From positions 1-13,234 of the forward strand of contig JACKAT010000085.1 in assembly GCA_020634935.1 (NCBI GenBank): a stretch of 13,234 nt of DNA, read 5' to 3'. This stretch comes from Anaerolineales bacterium. GTDB taxonomy: Bacteria > Chloroflexota > Anaerolineae > 4572-78 > J111. Positions 1-5,835 of this stretch are shown in pieces. The stretch's first letter is position 1; each line of letters opens with the position of its first letter. The notes below the pieces were generated by a model. The model was not told the DNA's origin, did not search any database, and saw only the letters and a list, made by a program, of their open reading frames with translations. The position numbers and the translations under genes were made by a program.

Positions 1-86
1 GAGCCCCACGTCTGCGTCACCGTCGCCACCGCAATCTGCCGGCCCTGGGCCTGCCAGTTTTCGATATGGTCTAAGACATCTTTCAT
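1..86 (-). CDS. XdhC/CoxI-family maturation factor, N-terminal fragment (partial)
   Basis: Only the first 28 codons lie in the window; the gene continues past position 1. Read from an ATG at 86-84 the protein begins MKDVLDHIENWQAQGRQ and then IAVATVTQTWG. This is the characteristic N-terminus of the XdhC/CoxI family: an amphipathic helix followed by the 'A-x-A-T-V-x-x-T-W-G' strand. Family members insert sulfurated molybdenum cofactor into xanthine, aldehyde or CO dehydrogenases in the cytoplasm. An AAGGAT ribosome-binding site sits about 9 bases before the ATG, which supports this start. The partner dehydrogenase genes are not visible; they would lie to the left. The family call rests on the N-terminal motif only, so the exact substrate enzyme cannot be named. 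Confidence 0.72.
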   Translation of the reverse strand, partial: MKDVLDHIENWQAQGRQIAVATVTQTWG

Positions 87-141
87 AGTGATTTTATCCT
101 TATTACCCCTAACGTCATCTCTAGACACAGTCAAAGCATAA

Positions 142-223
142 ACCACAGAGAACACAGAGAATCCGCAAAGTCCACAAAGAAAAACCTCTGTGAACTCTGT
201 GCCTTCTTTGGGTACTCTGTGGT
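142..223. repeat. Imperfect inverted repeat in the XdhC/exporter gap
   Basis: The 82-bp stretch begins with ACCACAGAG (142-150) and ends with its exact reverse complement CTCTGTGGT (215-223). Between the ends are further CACAGAG / CTCTGTG words in both arms, so it is a diverged palindrome with an A-rich and a T-rich arm. It lies between the start of the XdhC gene and the end of the exporter gene. It carries no ORF. It could be a dispersed repeat or a transcript-end hairpin shared by the two minus-strand genes; the sequence does not decide. Confidence 0.55.
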
Positions 224-310
224 GAAAAATTAGCGCACCAGGAACCCAAGCGAGTTGGATATCGACGCTAAAGAGATTTTACCCGGCCCGTCAAAAATAA
301 CAACCAACCC

Positions 311-1243
311 TCACCGCTCCACCGGGCGGGTAAACCGCCGCGCCAGGACCACCCCTACCAGCGCCAGCAACCCGCCCAACACCTGCTGGAGCGTCAACGT
401 CTCGCCCAGCCAGACCCAGGCGGTGATCAAGGCGATGGGCGGCGTTAGGTTGGAGTATAAAGACGTGCGGGCGCTGCCCAGACGGGCGACGCCGTAATTC
501 CAGAAGACATAGGCCAGGGCGATACCAAACGTCCCCGAGGCCATGACCGCCAGCCAAGCCGTCACCGGAACCGCCGGCCAATCGACCGCCACCAGCGAGG
601 GCGTAGCGATCAACAGCAGCGGGATAGCGCCCACAACCGTGCTAAAGCTGGTGACCGTCAGCGAGGGGTAGTGGCGCATCAACGGGCGGCTCAACAAGGT
701 ATACGCCGACCAGCACCACGTGGCGCCCAGCATCAGCACATCGCCCCACAGCGTCGCTCCGCCGAAATGGAATTCGACCTGGCGGTTGCTGCCCACAATG
801 ATCAGCACAATGCCGGCCAACGACAGACCGACCCCCAACCACCCGCGCGGCTCGACCCGCTCGACCCCGGCCAGGGTGCCGATGAGCGCCACCCAGGCCG
901 GCACGGTGGCCAGCATCAGCGAGGCGTTGTCGGCGGTGGTGTGGTTGATGCCATATACAAACAGGAGTTGGTAGAGGGTATTGCCCACCAGCCCCAACCC
1001 GATGAGATAGACCAGATGCCGGCGTTTAAAATGGAAGCGATGCCCATTACCAAAAGCAATGACCAGCAGCACCACCGAGGCAAATACAAAACGCAGCCCG
1101 TTAAAGGCCAGCGGCGGCAGTTCCGACAGGGCGTACTTGACGACCGAAAAGTTGACGCCCCAAAAGAAAACGGTCAGCAGCAGCAGTCCGTCGGCCCCGA
1201 CCAGGTTGCGGCGATCATCGGCGATGGGTTTCGAGCGTATCAC
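311..1243 (-). CDS. EamA-family (drug/metabolite transporter superfamily) membrane exporter
   Basis: The 310-aa protein is very hydrophobic, with about ten predicted membrane segments arranged as two EamA repeats (roughly residues 17-150 and 163-302). The first repeat has the typical 'FFWGVNFSVVKYAL-x-x-LPPLAFNGLRF' pattern and the second ends with 'LGETLTLQQVLGGLLALVGVVL' (here interrupted for length), the usual last-helix signature. Proteins of this family export small metabolites or amino acids across the inner membrane; the substrate cannot be read from sequence. The ORF opens with GTG at 1243 (residues MIRSKP). No strong ribosome-binding site precedes it, and a four-codon frame ATG-CGT-TTG-TGA overlaps the GTG, so the start is uncertain. 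The gene has its own promoter-like sequence at 1274-1302. It ends in a basic tail (RRFTRPVER). Length is normal for the family. Confidence 0.88.
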   Translation of the reverse strand: MIRSKPIADDRRNLVGADGLLLLTVFFWGVNFSVVKYALSELPPLAFNGLRFVFASVVLLVIAFGNGHRFHFKRRHLVYLIGLGLVGNTLYQLLFVYGINHTTADNASLMLATVPAWVALIGTLAGVERVEPRGWLGVGLSLAGIVLIIVGSNRQVEFHFGGATLWGDVLMLGATWCWSAYTLLSRPLMRHYPSLTVTSFSTVVGAIPLLLIATPSLVAVDWPAVPVTAWLAVMASGTFGIALAYVFWNYGVARLGSARTSLYSNLTPPIALITAWVWLGETLTLQQVLGGLLALVGVVLARRFTRPVER

Positions 1244-1273
1244 AAACGCATGGTCCGTAGGTGGAGTAGGTAG

Positions 1274-1302
1274 AGTATAAAGAGATTGGCGGGTTTGAAC
1301 AA
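1274..1302 (-). promoter_or_regulatory. Sigma70-like promoter for the EamA exporter
   Basis: On the minus strand TTGTTC (1302-1297) is followed after exactly 17 bases by TATACT (1279-1274). The -10 box matches 5 of 6 consensus bases and the -35 box 4 of 6. Transcription would start near 1267, giving a leader of about 24 bases before the GTG start. This also implies that the exporter is transcribed separately from the helicase gene upstream of it. Confidence 0.55.
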
Positions 1303-1382
1303 ATTATTCAGGAGTTACGCCCCAGCCCCGCGCTGAGCCAGCCAAACCCCTGCGGGCCAGGCTTTCGCCAGCGGCATAAGCA

Positions 1383-3515
1383 TTAGCCCTCAAATGAATG
1401 GAGGGGGTGCAGCTTCTGCTCCAGCCGGCCGGCGATCCAAGCCGGGGCCGCGCCGCTGTAGGTGATGTACAGCAGCCGCCGGGCGCGGGTCATACCCACG
1501 TAGAGCAGCTTGCGCTCCTGGTCGAGCAGTTCCTGAAACTCAGGGCTGTCGGTCTCAACCGGCTCGGCCACCGTAAAGGCTTCCAGGCCGCAAATAAAGA
1601 CCGCTTCGAACTCCAGCCCTTTGGCGCTGTGGAAGGTGCAGATTTTAACGCTGGGCTGGCTGACATCGACCGCCCGCTTAATGATACTACAGGCAATCCC
1701 CCGGCTCTGAAGTTGGCGAGCCATCGCCTCGATATTGCTGCGGCGACGTTGCAGAATGACGATATCTTTCGGCAGATAGCCCTGCTGCAACAGCGACAAA
1801 ATTTCCCCGGCGATACCGGCGTACTCCCGCTCCGGCGATTCAAAAGCCAGCAGCACCGGCAAGGGGCCGTGCCGAAATTCGTCGTAGCTTTGCTCCGGCT
1901 CCAGCAGGCCATCGCCCGCGTTTTTCAGCTCGGCGGCCAGGGTCTGGCTGTCGCGAATGGCTTCCAGGGCTACATCGATAATCTCCCGCGTGCTGCGGTA
2001 GGAGCGCCGCAGGACATAGCTGTTTTGGGCGGTGATGCCCAGCCCCAACTCCTTCCAGGTGAAGTCGCGCCCGTAGATTTTCTGGGCGCCGTCGCCCACA
2101 ATAAAGACCATGCCGGTTTCCGGCTTGACCATCCGAAAGGCCACCCGGAACCAGGCCGGGGCAAAATCCTGGGCTTCGTCGATCAGCACGGCCTGGTATT
2201 TGGCCCGGTCGATCAGCCCGTCGTCCATGGCCTTGAGCACCTGCACCGGCAGATCGGCCCAATCGCAGCTTTTGTGCTGGGCCAGGTGAGCCTGGTAGCG
2301 GGTAAACAGGTCGTAAATCTTGCGCCGCTTCTCTCGCTCATCGCCGCCGAGACCGCGCCCCCGCCCGGTGCGCTTGACCTGGGCCGGGTCGGGATAGTCG
2401 GCCCACTGCCGGTAATCGAGCCGCTCTTTGATCCAATTGAACTCGTCCGCCAGAAAGGCCGGCTCAAATTCGGTCGAGCCGGTCTGGTTCAGCAGGCGGG
2501 TAATCAGGCCGCGCTGGCTGCCGGCGTCTTGCGGCTGGCGAAACAGACCGTGCTCAAGCAGCAGGGTTCGGCACCATTTGTGGAAGTTGACGATCTCGAC
2601 CCGGGCCGGGTCGCCGCCGATGCGGGCGAAGATTTGCTTTAGATATTCCCGCAGCGAGGTATTGTAGGTCAGCACCAGCACCCGCCAATGGGGATTTTGC
2701 TCGCTGATGAATTTGGCCCGATACAGCAGGATTAGCGTTTTGCCGCTGCCGACCACGCCGCGCACCAACTTGGCCTGGGGCTTGCGGGTCAACTGTTGGG
2801 CGTGCGGGGGCAGATAGGTGTCCACCTGGGCCAGGCCGACCTGGTCGGGGTCGAGCGTGAACAGCCGCCCTTGGGTATACGGCACGCGCGTTTCGGGATA
2901 GAGCATCCATTTCAGCGTCGTAAGCTGGTCGTCGGACAGGTTGGGGGGAAAAACGGCGGCTTGCCGGATCTGCCGCAGCAGCGACTCGGTCAGGTCATCG
3001 CGCAGGATGACGGTGGCCGAGTTGAGCATAACCGGCAGCCGCAGCGCCGAGCTGTCCCAGTCGCTGCGGGAGATATGGGGAAAGGCGACCATCGTGGCAA
3101 TCGGTACGGCCAGTTTGCCCTGGTAGCGACCGTTGGTTTGCAGCAGCGTGCGGTATTGATCCGGCTCGGTTTGGCCGTACTGTTCAAGCTGCTCTTTCAA
3201 CGTCCGAAACTGGCGTTCGACCTGCTGCTCCGGGTTGGTGCGCACCACGGTGGTCTGGCCGTTGAAAATCTCAAAGTTATCGCGGTTGGCGCTGCGGATG
3301 CGGTCAACGCTCCAATCTTTGACCTCGATGATGACCAGACCGATATCGCGGCCCAGCACCACAAAATCAGGCCGGGCGGTGCGTCGCCGGCCAAAGAGGG
3401 TTGGCTCAAACCAGATAAAATAATCATCGGGCAGGTAGCGTTTGAGGCTGTTAAAGATTACTCGCTCACCGGGTTGGCAGCCGTCCGGAGCGTGAGGGTA
3501 GTTCATTCGAGCCAT
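1383..3515 (-). CDS. NERD-domain nuclease fused to UvrD-like SF1 helicase
   Basis: The 710-aa protein has two parts. Residues ~15-130 form a NERD domain: E17, then ARPDFVVL with D50, then GLVIIEVKDW with E64 and K66. This is a PD-(D/E)xK-like nuclease constellation. Residues ~245-700 form a superfamily 1 helicase: Walker A GVVGSGKT (253-260), Walker B LIDEAQD (444-450), GDGAQKIYG (474-482), RRSYRST (503-509), and near the C-terminus TFHSAKGLEFEAVF and LLYVGMTRARRLLYI. All ATPase motifs look intact, so it should be an active DNA-dependent ATPase that may unwind and cut DNA. It lies 23 bp downstream of an unrecognised 282-aa gene and probably shares its transcript. Such NERD-helicase proteins occur both in repair and in phage-defence contexts; the nearby CRISPR-Cas genes make defence attractive but this is inference. 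The start at 3515 lacks a close ribosome-binding site; an ATG three codons on is an alternative. Confidence 0.88.
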   Translation of the reverse strand: MARMNYPHAPDGCQPGERVIFNSLKRYLPDDYFIWFEPTLFGRRRTARPDFVVLGRDIGLVIIEVKDWSVDRIRSANRDNFEIFNGQTTVVRTNPEQQVERQFRTLKEQLEQYGQTEPDQYRTLLQTNGRYQGKLAVPIATMVAFPHISRSDWDSSALRLPVMLNSATVILRDDLTESLLRQIRQAAVFPPNLSDDQLTTLKWMLYPETRVPYTQGRLFTLDPDQVGLAQVDTYLPPHAQQLTRKPQAKLVRGVVGSGKTLILLYRAKFISEQNPHWRVLVLTYNTSLREYLKQIFARIGGDPARVEIVNFHKWCRTLLLEHGLFRQPQDAGSQRGLITRLLNQTGSTEFEPAFLADEFNWIKERLDYRQWADYPDPAQVKRTGRGRGLGGDEREKRRKIYDLFTRYQAHLAQHKSCDWADLPVQVLKAMDDGLIDRAKYQAVLIDEAQDFAPAWFRVAFRMVKPETGMVFIVGDGAQKIYGRDFTWKELGLGITAQNSYVLRRSYRSTREIIDVALEAIRDSQTLAAELKNAGDGLLEPEQSYDEFRHGPLPVLLAFESPEREYAGIAGEILSLLQQGYLPKDIVILQRRRSNIEAMARQLQSRGIACSIIKRAVDVSQPSVKICTFHSAKGLEFEAVFICGLEAFTVAEPVETDSPEFQELLDQERKLLYVGMTRARRLLYITYSGAAPAWIAGRLEQKLHPLHSFEG

Positions 3516-3538
3516 AGGGTTACATTATTACCGTTTCC

Positions 3539-4387
3539 TTACACATCCGGGGCGATCAGGTCCAACAGTTCACTAATCGAGCCGTTGGTGTAAGCGCTAT
3601 TGGTTGGCGCATCATCCGGCGCATCTGCTTCGGCCGTCGTTTCTGGCGCGGAGGTTATTTCCGCCGCGCCTGCCTCAACCGCCTCTTTCGTTGAGGCGAC
3701 GCGGCGAGAGACCACATTATACCCCCAATATTCCAGCTTGGGAGTTATGGTAAAATCAAAATTGAAGGTCAACAGATGAACCGCCGCCGCTTGCAGGTAA
3801 TTGTACATCGCGGCGGCAATCCGGTTACCGGCCGCCACACTTTTTTCACGCTGATTGCGGCCGATGCGCCGGATATAGAGCTGCTCTCGCATGGTGTCGC
3901 GCACCCGGATCACCTCGGCCAAATCAGGGCTGGTGAAGCGTTCTGCCGCCGGGCGGCTTTGCTCTTGGGCGATATATTTATCAAGAGTCATTAAATGCTC
4001 TGTCCGTGATTGGGGCAGCAAGATATTTTTGGTGGTTTGTTTCGACTTAAAGCCCCAGCCCTTGGCCTGAGACGGCCGGGTGGGAAACGCCGCATCGAGC
4101 GTTTTGCGGATATGGCGAACAAGCTCAACGATCTCTTGATCAAGACGCTCAATAGCCTCAGCAGCATTGGCCCGCTGCCACTCGCCCTGTGTACGTTGAT
4201 CATCAGTTGCAGCCCACTGCTGTAATAGGTTGACCATGATCGGGGTATGGGGCAGTTGAAGTTCGGCAGGCCGGCTTAGCTCATAATCGACAAAGGCTCG
4301 GATCGCATCAACAATTTGTTCGGGTTTGTTCTTTTCGGGAAATTTGAGATGAAGCTTACTGGTGGTATCAAACTTAGCGGTAATCAT
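3539..4387 (-). CDS. Unrecognised 282-aa protein paired with the NERD helicase
   Basis: I do not recognise this protein. It has no signal peptide and no membrane segment. Residues 1-230 look mainly helical, with charged stretches that could form short coiled coils (for example IERLDQEIVELVRHIRKTL near residue 80) and a conserved-looking aromatic block near residue 215 (NFDFTITPKLEYWGYNVV). Residues ~232-268 are an acidic, Ala/Pro/Thr-rich, probably disordered linker, followed by a short C-terminal helix SISELLDLIAPDV that could dock on a partner. The start is well supported: AAGGAG lies 8 bases before the ATG at 4387. The gene has its own promoter-like sequence at 4467-4495 and is followed after 23 bp by the NERD-UvrD gene, so the two probably work together. 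A role as adaptor or sensor for the helicase is conceivable but not shown. Confidence 0.8.
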   Translation of the reverse strand: MITAKFDTTSKLHLKFPEKNKPEQIVDAIRAFVDYELSRPAELQLPHTPIMVNLLQQWAATDDQRTQGEWQRANAAEAIERLDQEIVELVRHIRKTLDAAFPTRPSQAKGWGFKSKQTTKNILLPQSRTEHLMTLDKYIAQEQSRPAAERFTSPDLAEVIRVRDTMREQLYIRRIGRNQREKSVAAGNRIAAAMYNYLQAAAVHLLTFNFDFTITPKLEYWGYNVVSRRVASTKEAVEAGAAEITSAPETTAEADAPDDAPTNSAYTNGSISELLDLIAPDV

Positions 4388-4466
4388 ACGCTGGCTCCTT
4401 AGGCGTAAATGGATTTGATGTCAACGATAGTCAGGCACAGGTTAACGATGTAAAGCCACATTTACC

Positions 4467-4495
4467 AGTATATCGACCTCGGCTTAAATTGTCTA
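4467..4495 (-). promoter_or_regulatory. Sigma70-like promoter for the two-gene unit (282-aa protein + NERD helicase)
   Basis: On the minus strand TAGACA (4495-4490) and TATACT (4472-4467) are separated by exactly 17 bases; both boxes match 5 of 6 consensus positions. The start of the first gene is about 80 bases downstream. A perfect TTGACA also occurs at 4424-4419 but has no good -10 partner, so I prefer the pair given here. Confidence 0.5.
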
Positions 4496-4523
4496 CCTGG
4501 CTGGTTAATTTTGGGCATCCGCT

Positions 4524-4738
4524 AGTGGAGGATTGGCTAACGGACCCATACTCGATTTGACCAAGAGGCTGCCGCCCGTGACTGCCGACAACTGTCCGCC
4601 GACCGCCCCAGCTACCCCGTTCGGCCTATTTTGGGGGCGGTCTACCGTCGGCAGTCGGCGGTCCGGTTGCCAAAAGGCGGTTTTGCCGGCTGAGCCTGGG
4701 TCAAATTCAAAGGGGGTCCGTTAGCAAGAGTGGAGGAT
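4524..4738. mobile_element. MITE-like non-autonomous element with 10-bp target duplication
   Basis: The element proper spans 4534-4728 (195 bp). Its ends carry 27-bp inverted repeats: GCTAACGGACCC (4536-4547) and ATTTGACC (4555-4562) on the left match GGTCAAAT (4699-4706) and GGGTCCGTTAGC (4714-4725) on the right exactly, with the same 7-base unmatched gap in both arms. The direct repeat AGTGGAGGAT flanks it at 4524-4533 and 4729-4738, as expected for a target-site duplication. Inside is a second nested palindrome: GACTGCCGAC (4580-4589) with GTCGGCAGTC (4647-4656), and GACCGCCCC (4601-4609) with GGGGCGGTC (4634-4642). It encodes no transposase, so it must depend on one made elsewhere. A duplication of about 10 bp is seen among IS4-type elements, but the family is not established here. 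Confidence 0.78.
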
Positions 4739-4802
4739 AAAAAAGGGGCGTTCAACGCTGAGGTTTTCTACTGATCGCTGGTAACTGAGCGCCAACCGGC
4801 GT
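4739..4802. repeat. Degenerate first unit ahead of the 41-bp array
   Basis: One 41-bp step to the left of the first clear unit (4762-4802) the palindrome is lost, but the linker still carries CGCCAA at 4790-4795, the same phase as CGCCAA in the linker of the next unit (4831-4836). This suggests that an older unit has decayed. The bases 4739-4761 hold nothing that I can assign. Confidence 0.35.
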
Positions 4803-5405
4803 CCTCTACTAGTAGAGCCTCTTGATTGGTCGCCAATAGCCTACCTCTGGTAGTAGAGGCTGTTGTTTTACTGCCAATCATCGACCTCTGCTAGTAGAGG
4901 CTGTTGGTTTGCTGCCAATCATCGACCTCTGCTAGTAGAGGCTGTTGTTTTGCCGCCAATTATTGACCTCTGCTAGTAGAGGCTGTTGGTTGGTGATCAA
5001 TCGTTGACCTGTGTTAGTAGAGGTTCTTGATTCCCTATGATTCGTTGACCGTTATTAGTAACAGCCCTTGATTCACCATGATTCGTCGTCTGTTACTAAT
5101 AACGGTTCGTGATTCATCGTGATTCATTGGCCGTTATTAGTAACAGGTCTTGATTCACCGTGTTTCGTCGTCCGTTACTACTAACGGCTCTTGATTCATC
5201 GTGATTCGTTGACCGTTATTAGTAACGGGTCGTGATTCACCGTGATTCGTTGTCCGTTGCTAGTAACGGCTCTTGATTCATCGTGATTCATTGACCGTTA
5301 TTAGTAACGGGTCGTGATTCACTGTGAATCATCGCCCTCTGCTAGTAGAGCCTCCTGATTCACTGTGATTCGTCGCCTGTTACAAGTAACGGCTCTTGAT
5401 TCACC
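4803..5405. repeat. Tandem array of 15 units, 41-bp period, each with a 16-bp palindrome
   Basis: Palindromic cores start at 4803, 4844, 4885, 4926, 4967, 5008, 5049, 5090, 5131, 5172, 5213, 5254, 5295, 5336 and 5377: fifteen units at exactly 41-bp steps with no insertion or deletion. Each is a 16-bp dyad plus a 25-bp linker. Units 1-5 and 14 have class A cores (type CCTCTGCTAGTAGAGG), units 7-13 and 15 class B (type CCGTTATTAGTAACGG), and unit 6 is a hybrid (CCTGTGTTAGTAGAGG). Between classes, paired positions 3/14 and 4/13 change together (T-A to G-C, C-G to T-A), so the dyad is kept. Linkers are also conserved (for example GATTCATCGTGATTCGTTGA in class B), so this is not a CRISPR. There is no ORF. 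The spacing is close to four helical turns, which would put the dyads on nearly one face of the DNA. A multi-site protein-binding array (operator, partition or iteron-like) or a DNA-structure element is my inference. Confidence 0.95.
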
Positions 5406-5534
5406 GCCGGGCGGCATAACGCACATGCGCCTCATAAGGATACCTACCCGGCGTCACCTGCTGGTTAATAAGTCCTACTCTGGTTGCAACAACGAACAAC
5501 CGTTACATACCGGGGTTTATTTGACCGCCGGCGA
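5406..5534. other. Unassigned spacer between the array and the small-RNA promoter
   Basis: This 129-bp stretch has no convincing gene. Its only feature is a 7-bp inverted pair, CGCCGGG (5405-5411) and CCCGGCG (5447-5453), 35 bases apart at its left end. A TTGACC at 5521-5526 resembles a -35 box, but the better-spaced box for the following promoter is TTGAAA at 5535. Confidence 0.4.
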
Positions 5535-5563
5535 TTGAAATGGGGCCAAGGTTGTGATAGAAT
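5535..5563 (+). promoter_or_regulatory. Strong sigma70-like promoter of the candidate small RNA
   Basis: TTGAAA (5535-5540) and TAGAAT (5558-5563) are exactly 17 bases apart, and TGA just before the -10 box gives an extended -10 motif (TGN). Transcription would start near 5571. There is no ribosome-binding site or plausible ORF in the next 130 bases, which points to an RNA product. Confidence 0.6.
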
Positions 5564-5570
5564 TGAGGGC

Positions 5571-5700
5571 ATAACAAAAGCGTTCGCCTGGGGGAGGCCG
5601 GGCTGTATGGTTAGCACTTTGACCAATTGACCCGGCTGCACTGTTGTGGCGATTTTATAGGGAGAGGAAACGCTGTCCGGGAATGGGCGGCGTTTTTTTT
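5571..5700 (+). ncRNA. Candidate structured small RNA (~130 nt), family unknown
   Basis: The transcript would run from the promoter at 5535-5563 to the intrinsic terminator at 5671-5700. Hairpins seen: GCCT-GGGGG-AGGC (5586-5598); a longer arm closed by GCCGGG (5597-5602) with CCCGGC (5631-5636), whose tip has GGTTA (5609-5613) pairing with TGACC (5620-5624); and a weaker arm GCGATTT / AAACGC (5649-5674). The 5' part AAAAGCGTTCGCC (5577-5588, approximate) can also pair with the GGGCGGCGTTTT side of the terminator, giving either a closed-end fold or a switch. It sits between the palindrome array and the WYL regulator. I could not match it with confidence to 6S RNA, SRP RNA, tmRNA or RNase P. 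A terminated regulatory leader is an alternative, though a REP element separates it from the next gene. Confidence 0.55.
5671..5700 (+). terminator. Rho-independent terminator of the candidate small RNA
   Basis: CGCTGTCC (5671-5678) and GGGCGGCG (5685-5692) form an 8-bp stem with two G-U pairs around a six-base loop GGGAAT, followed at once by eight T residues (5693-5700). This is a textbook intrinsic terminator for plus-strand transcription. Confidence 0.8.
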
Positions 5701-5703
5701 GTT

Positions 5704-5762
5704 TGGGAGCGACTGAAGTCGCGCCTATGAGGCTGACGCCGGTTGTCCGCCGACGCGGACAA
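5704..5762 (+). repeat. REP element (direct orientation), upstream of the WYL gene
   Basis: This 59-bp element has two hairpins: GCGACT-GA-AGTCGC (5709-5722) and TTGTCCGC-CGAC-GCGGACAA (5743-5762), joined by the block GAGGCTGACGCCGG. It aligns without gaps to the element at 12793-12851 and to the reverse complements of 12857-12915 and 12935-12993, which lie before a REP-associated transposase. The paired arms differ between copies in compensating ways, as in mobile REP palindromes. Confidence 0.8.
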
Positions 5763-5781
5763 ATTTTGTGAGGTGGTTATT

Positions 5782-5816
5782 GAGTCCACGTCTATCGGAC
5801 TCGGTTATGCTATGAT
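5782..5816 (+). promoter_or_regulatory. Dyad and extended -10 box ahead of the WYL regulator
   Basis: GAGTCC (5782-5787) and GGACTC (5797-5802) are a perfect 6-bp inverted repeat with a 9-base centre. Just downstream, TGCTATGAT (5808-5816) is an extended -10 box without a clear -35 partner. The gene starts at 5836 after a GAGGT ribosome-binding site (5823-5827). WYL regulators often act on their own promoters, so the dyad may be the operator; that is inference. The predicted RNA start would fall almost in the ribosome-binding site, so the promoter call is weak. Confidence 0.35.
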
Positions 5817-5835
5817 GAAATTGAGGTTGTAAACG

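Noticed and set aside
671..1273. Plus-strand frame opposite the exporter
   Set aside because: Very rich in Gln, His and Pro, as expected for the reverse of hydrophobic membrane-protein codons; the minus-strand EamA frame is convincing.
1398..2642. Long plus-strand frame opposite the helicase gene
   Set aside because: It is the antisense shadow of a GC-rich gene; the minus-strand frame has all helicase motifs, while this frame has no recognisable domain or ribosome-binding site.
4419..4424. Perfect TTGACA (minus strand) as the -35 box of the 282-aa gene
   Set aside because: No acceptable -10 box lies 16-18 bases downstream; the pair at 4467-4495 is better.
4533..4724. 63-codon plus-strand frame
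   Set aside because: It coincides with the palindromic MITE-like element and begins in its target duplication; no ribosome-binding site or protein-like composition.
4803..5405. CRISPR array (16-bp repeats with 25-bp spacers)
   Set aside because: The would-be spacers are nearly as conserved as the cores, the cores vary between two classes, and 16 bp is too short for a type I-B repeat.
5571..5700. Assignment of the small RNA as 6S RNA
   Set aside because: End-to-end pairing and the GTTCGC / GGCGGC words are suggestive, but the single long rod with one central bubble typical of 6S is not evident and the RNA is short; left as unknown.
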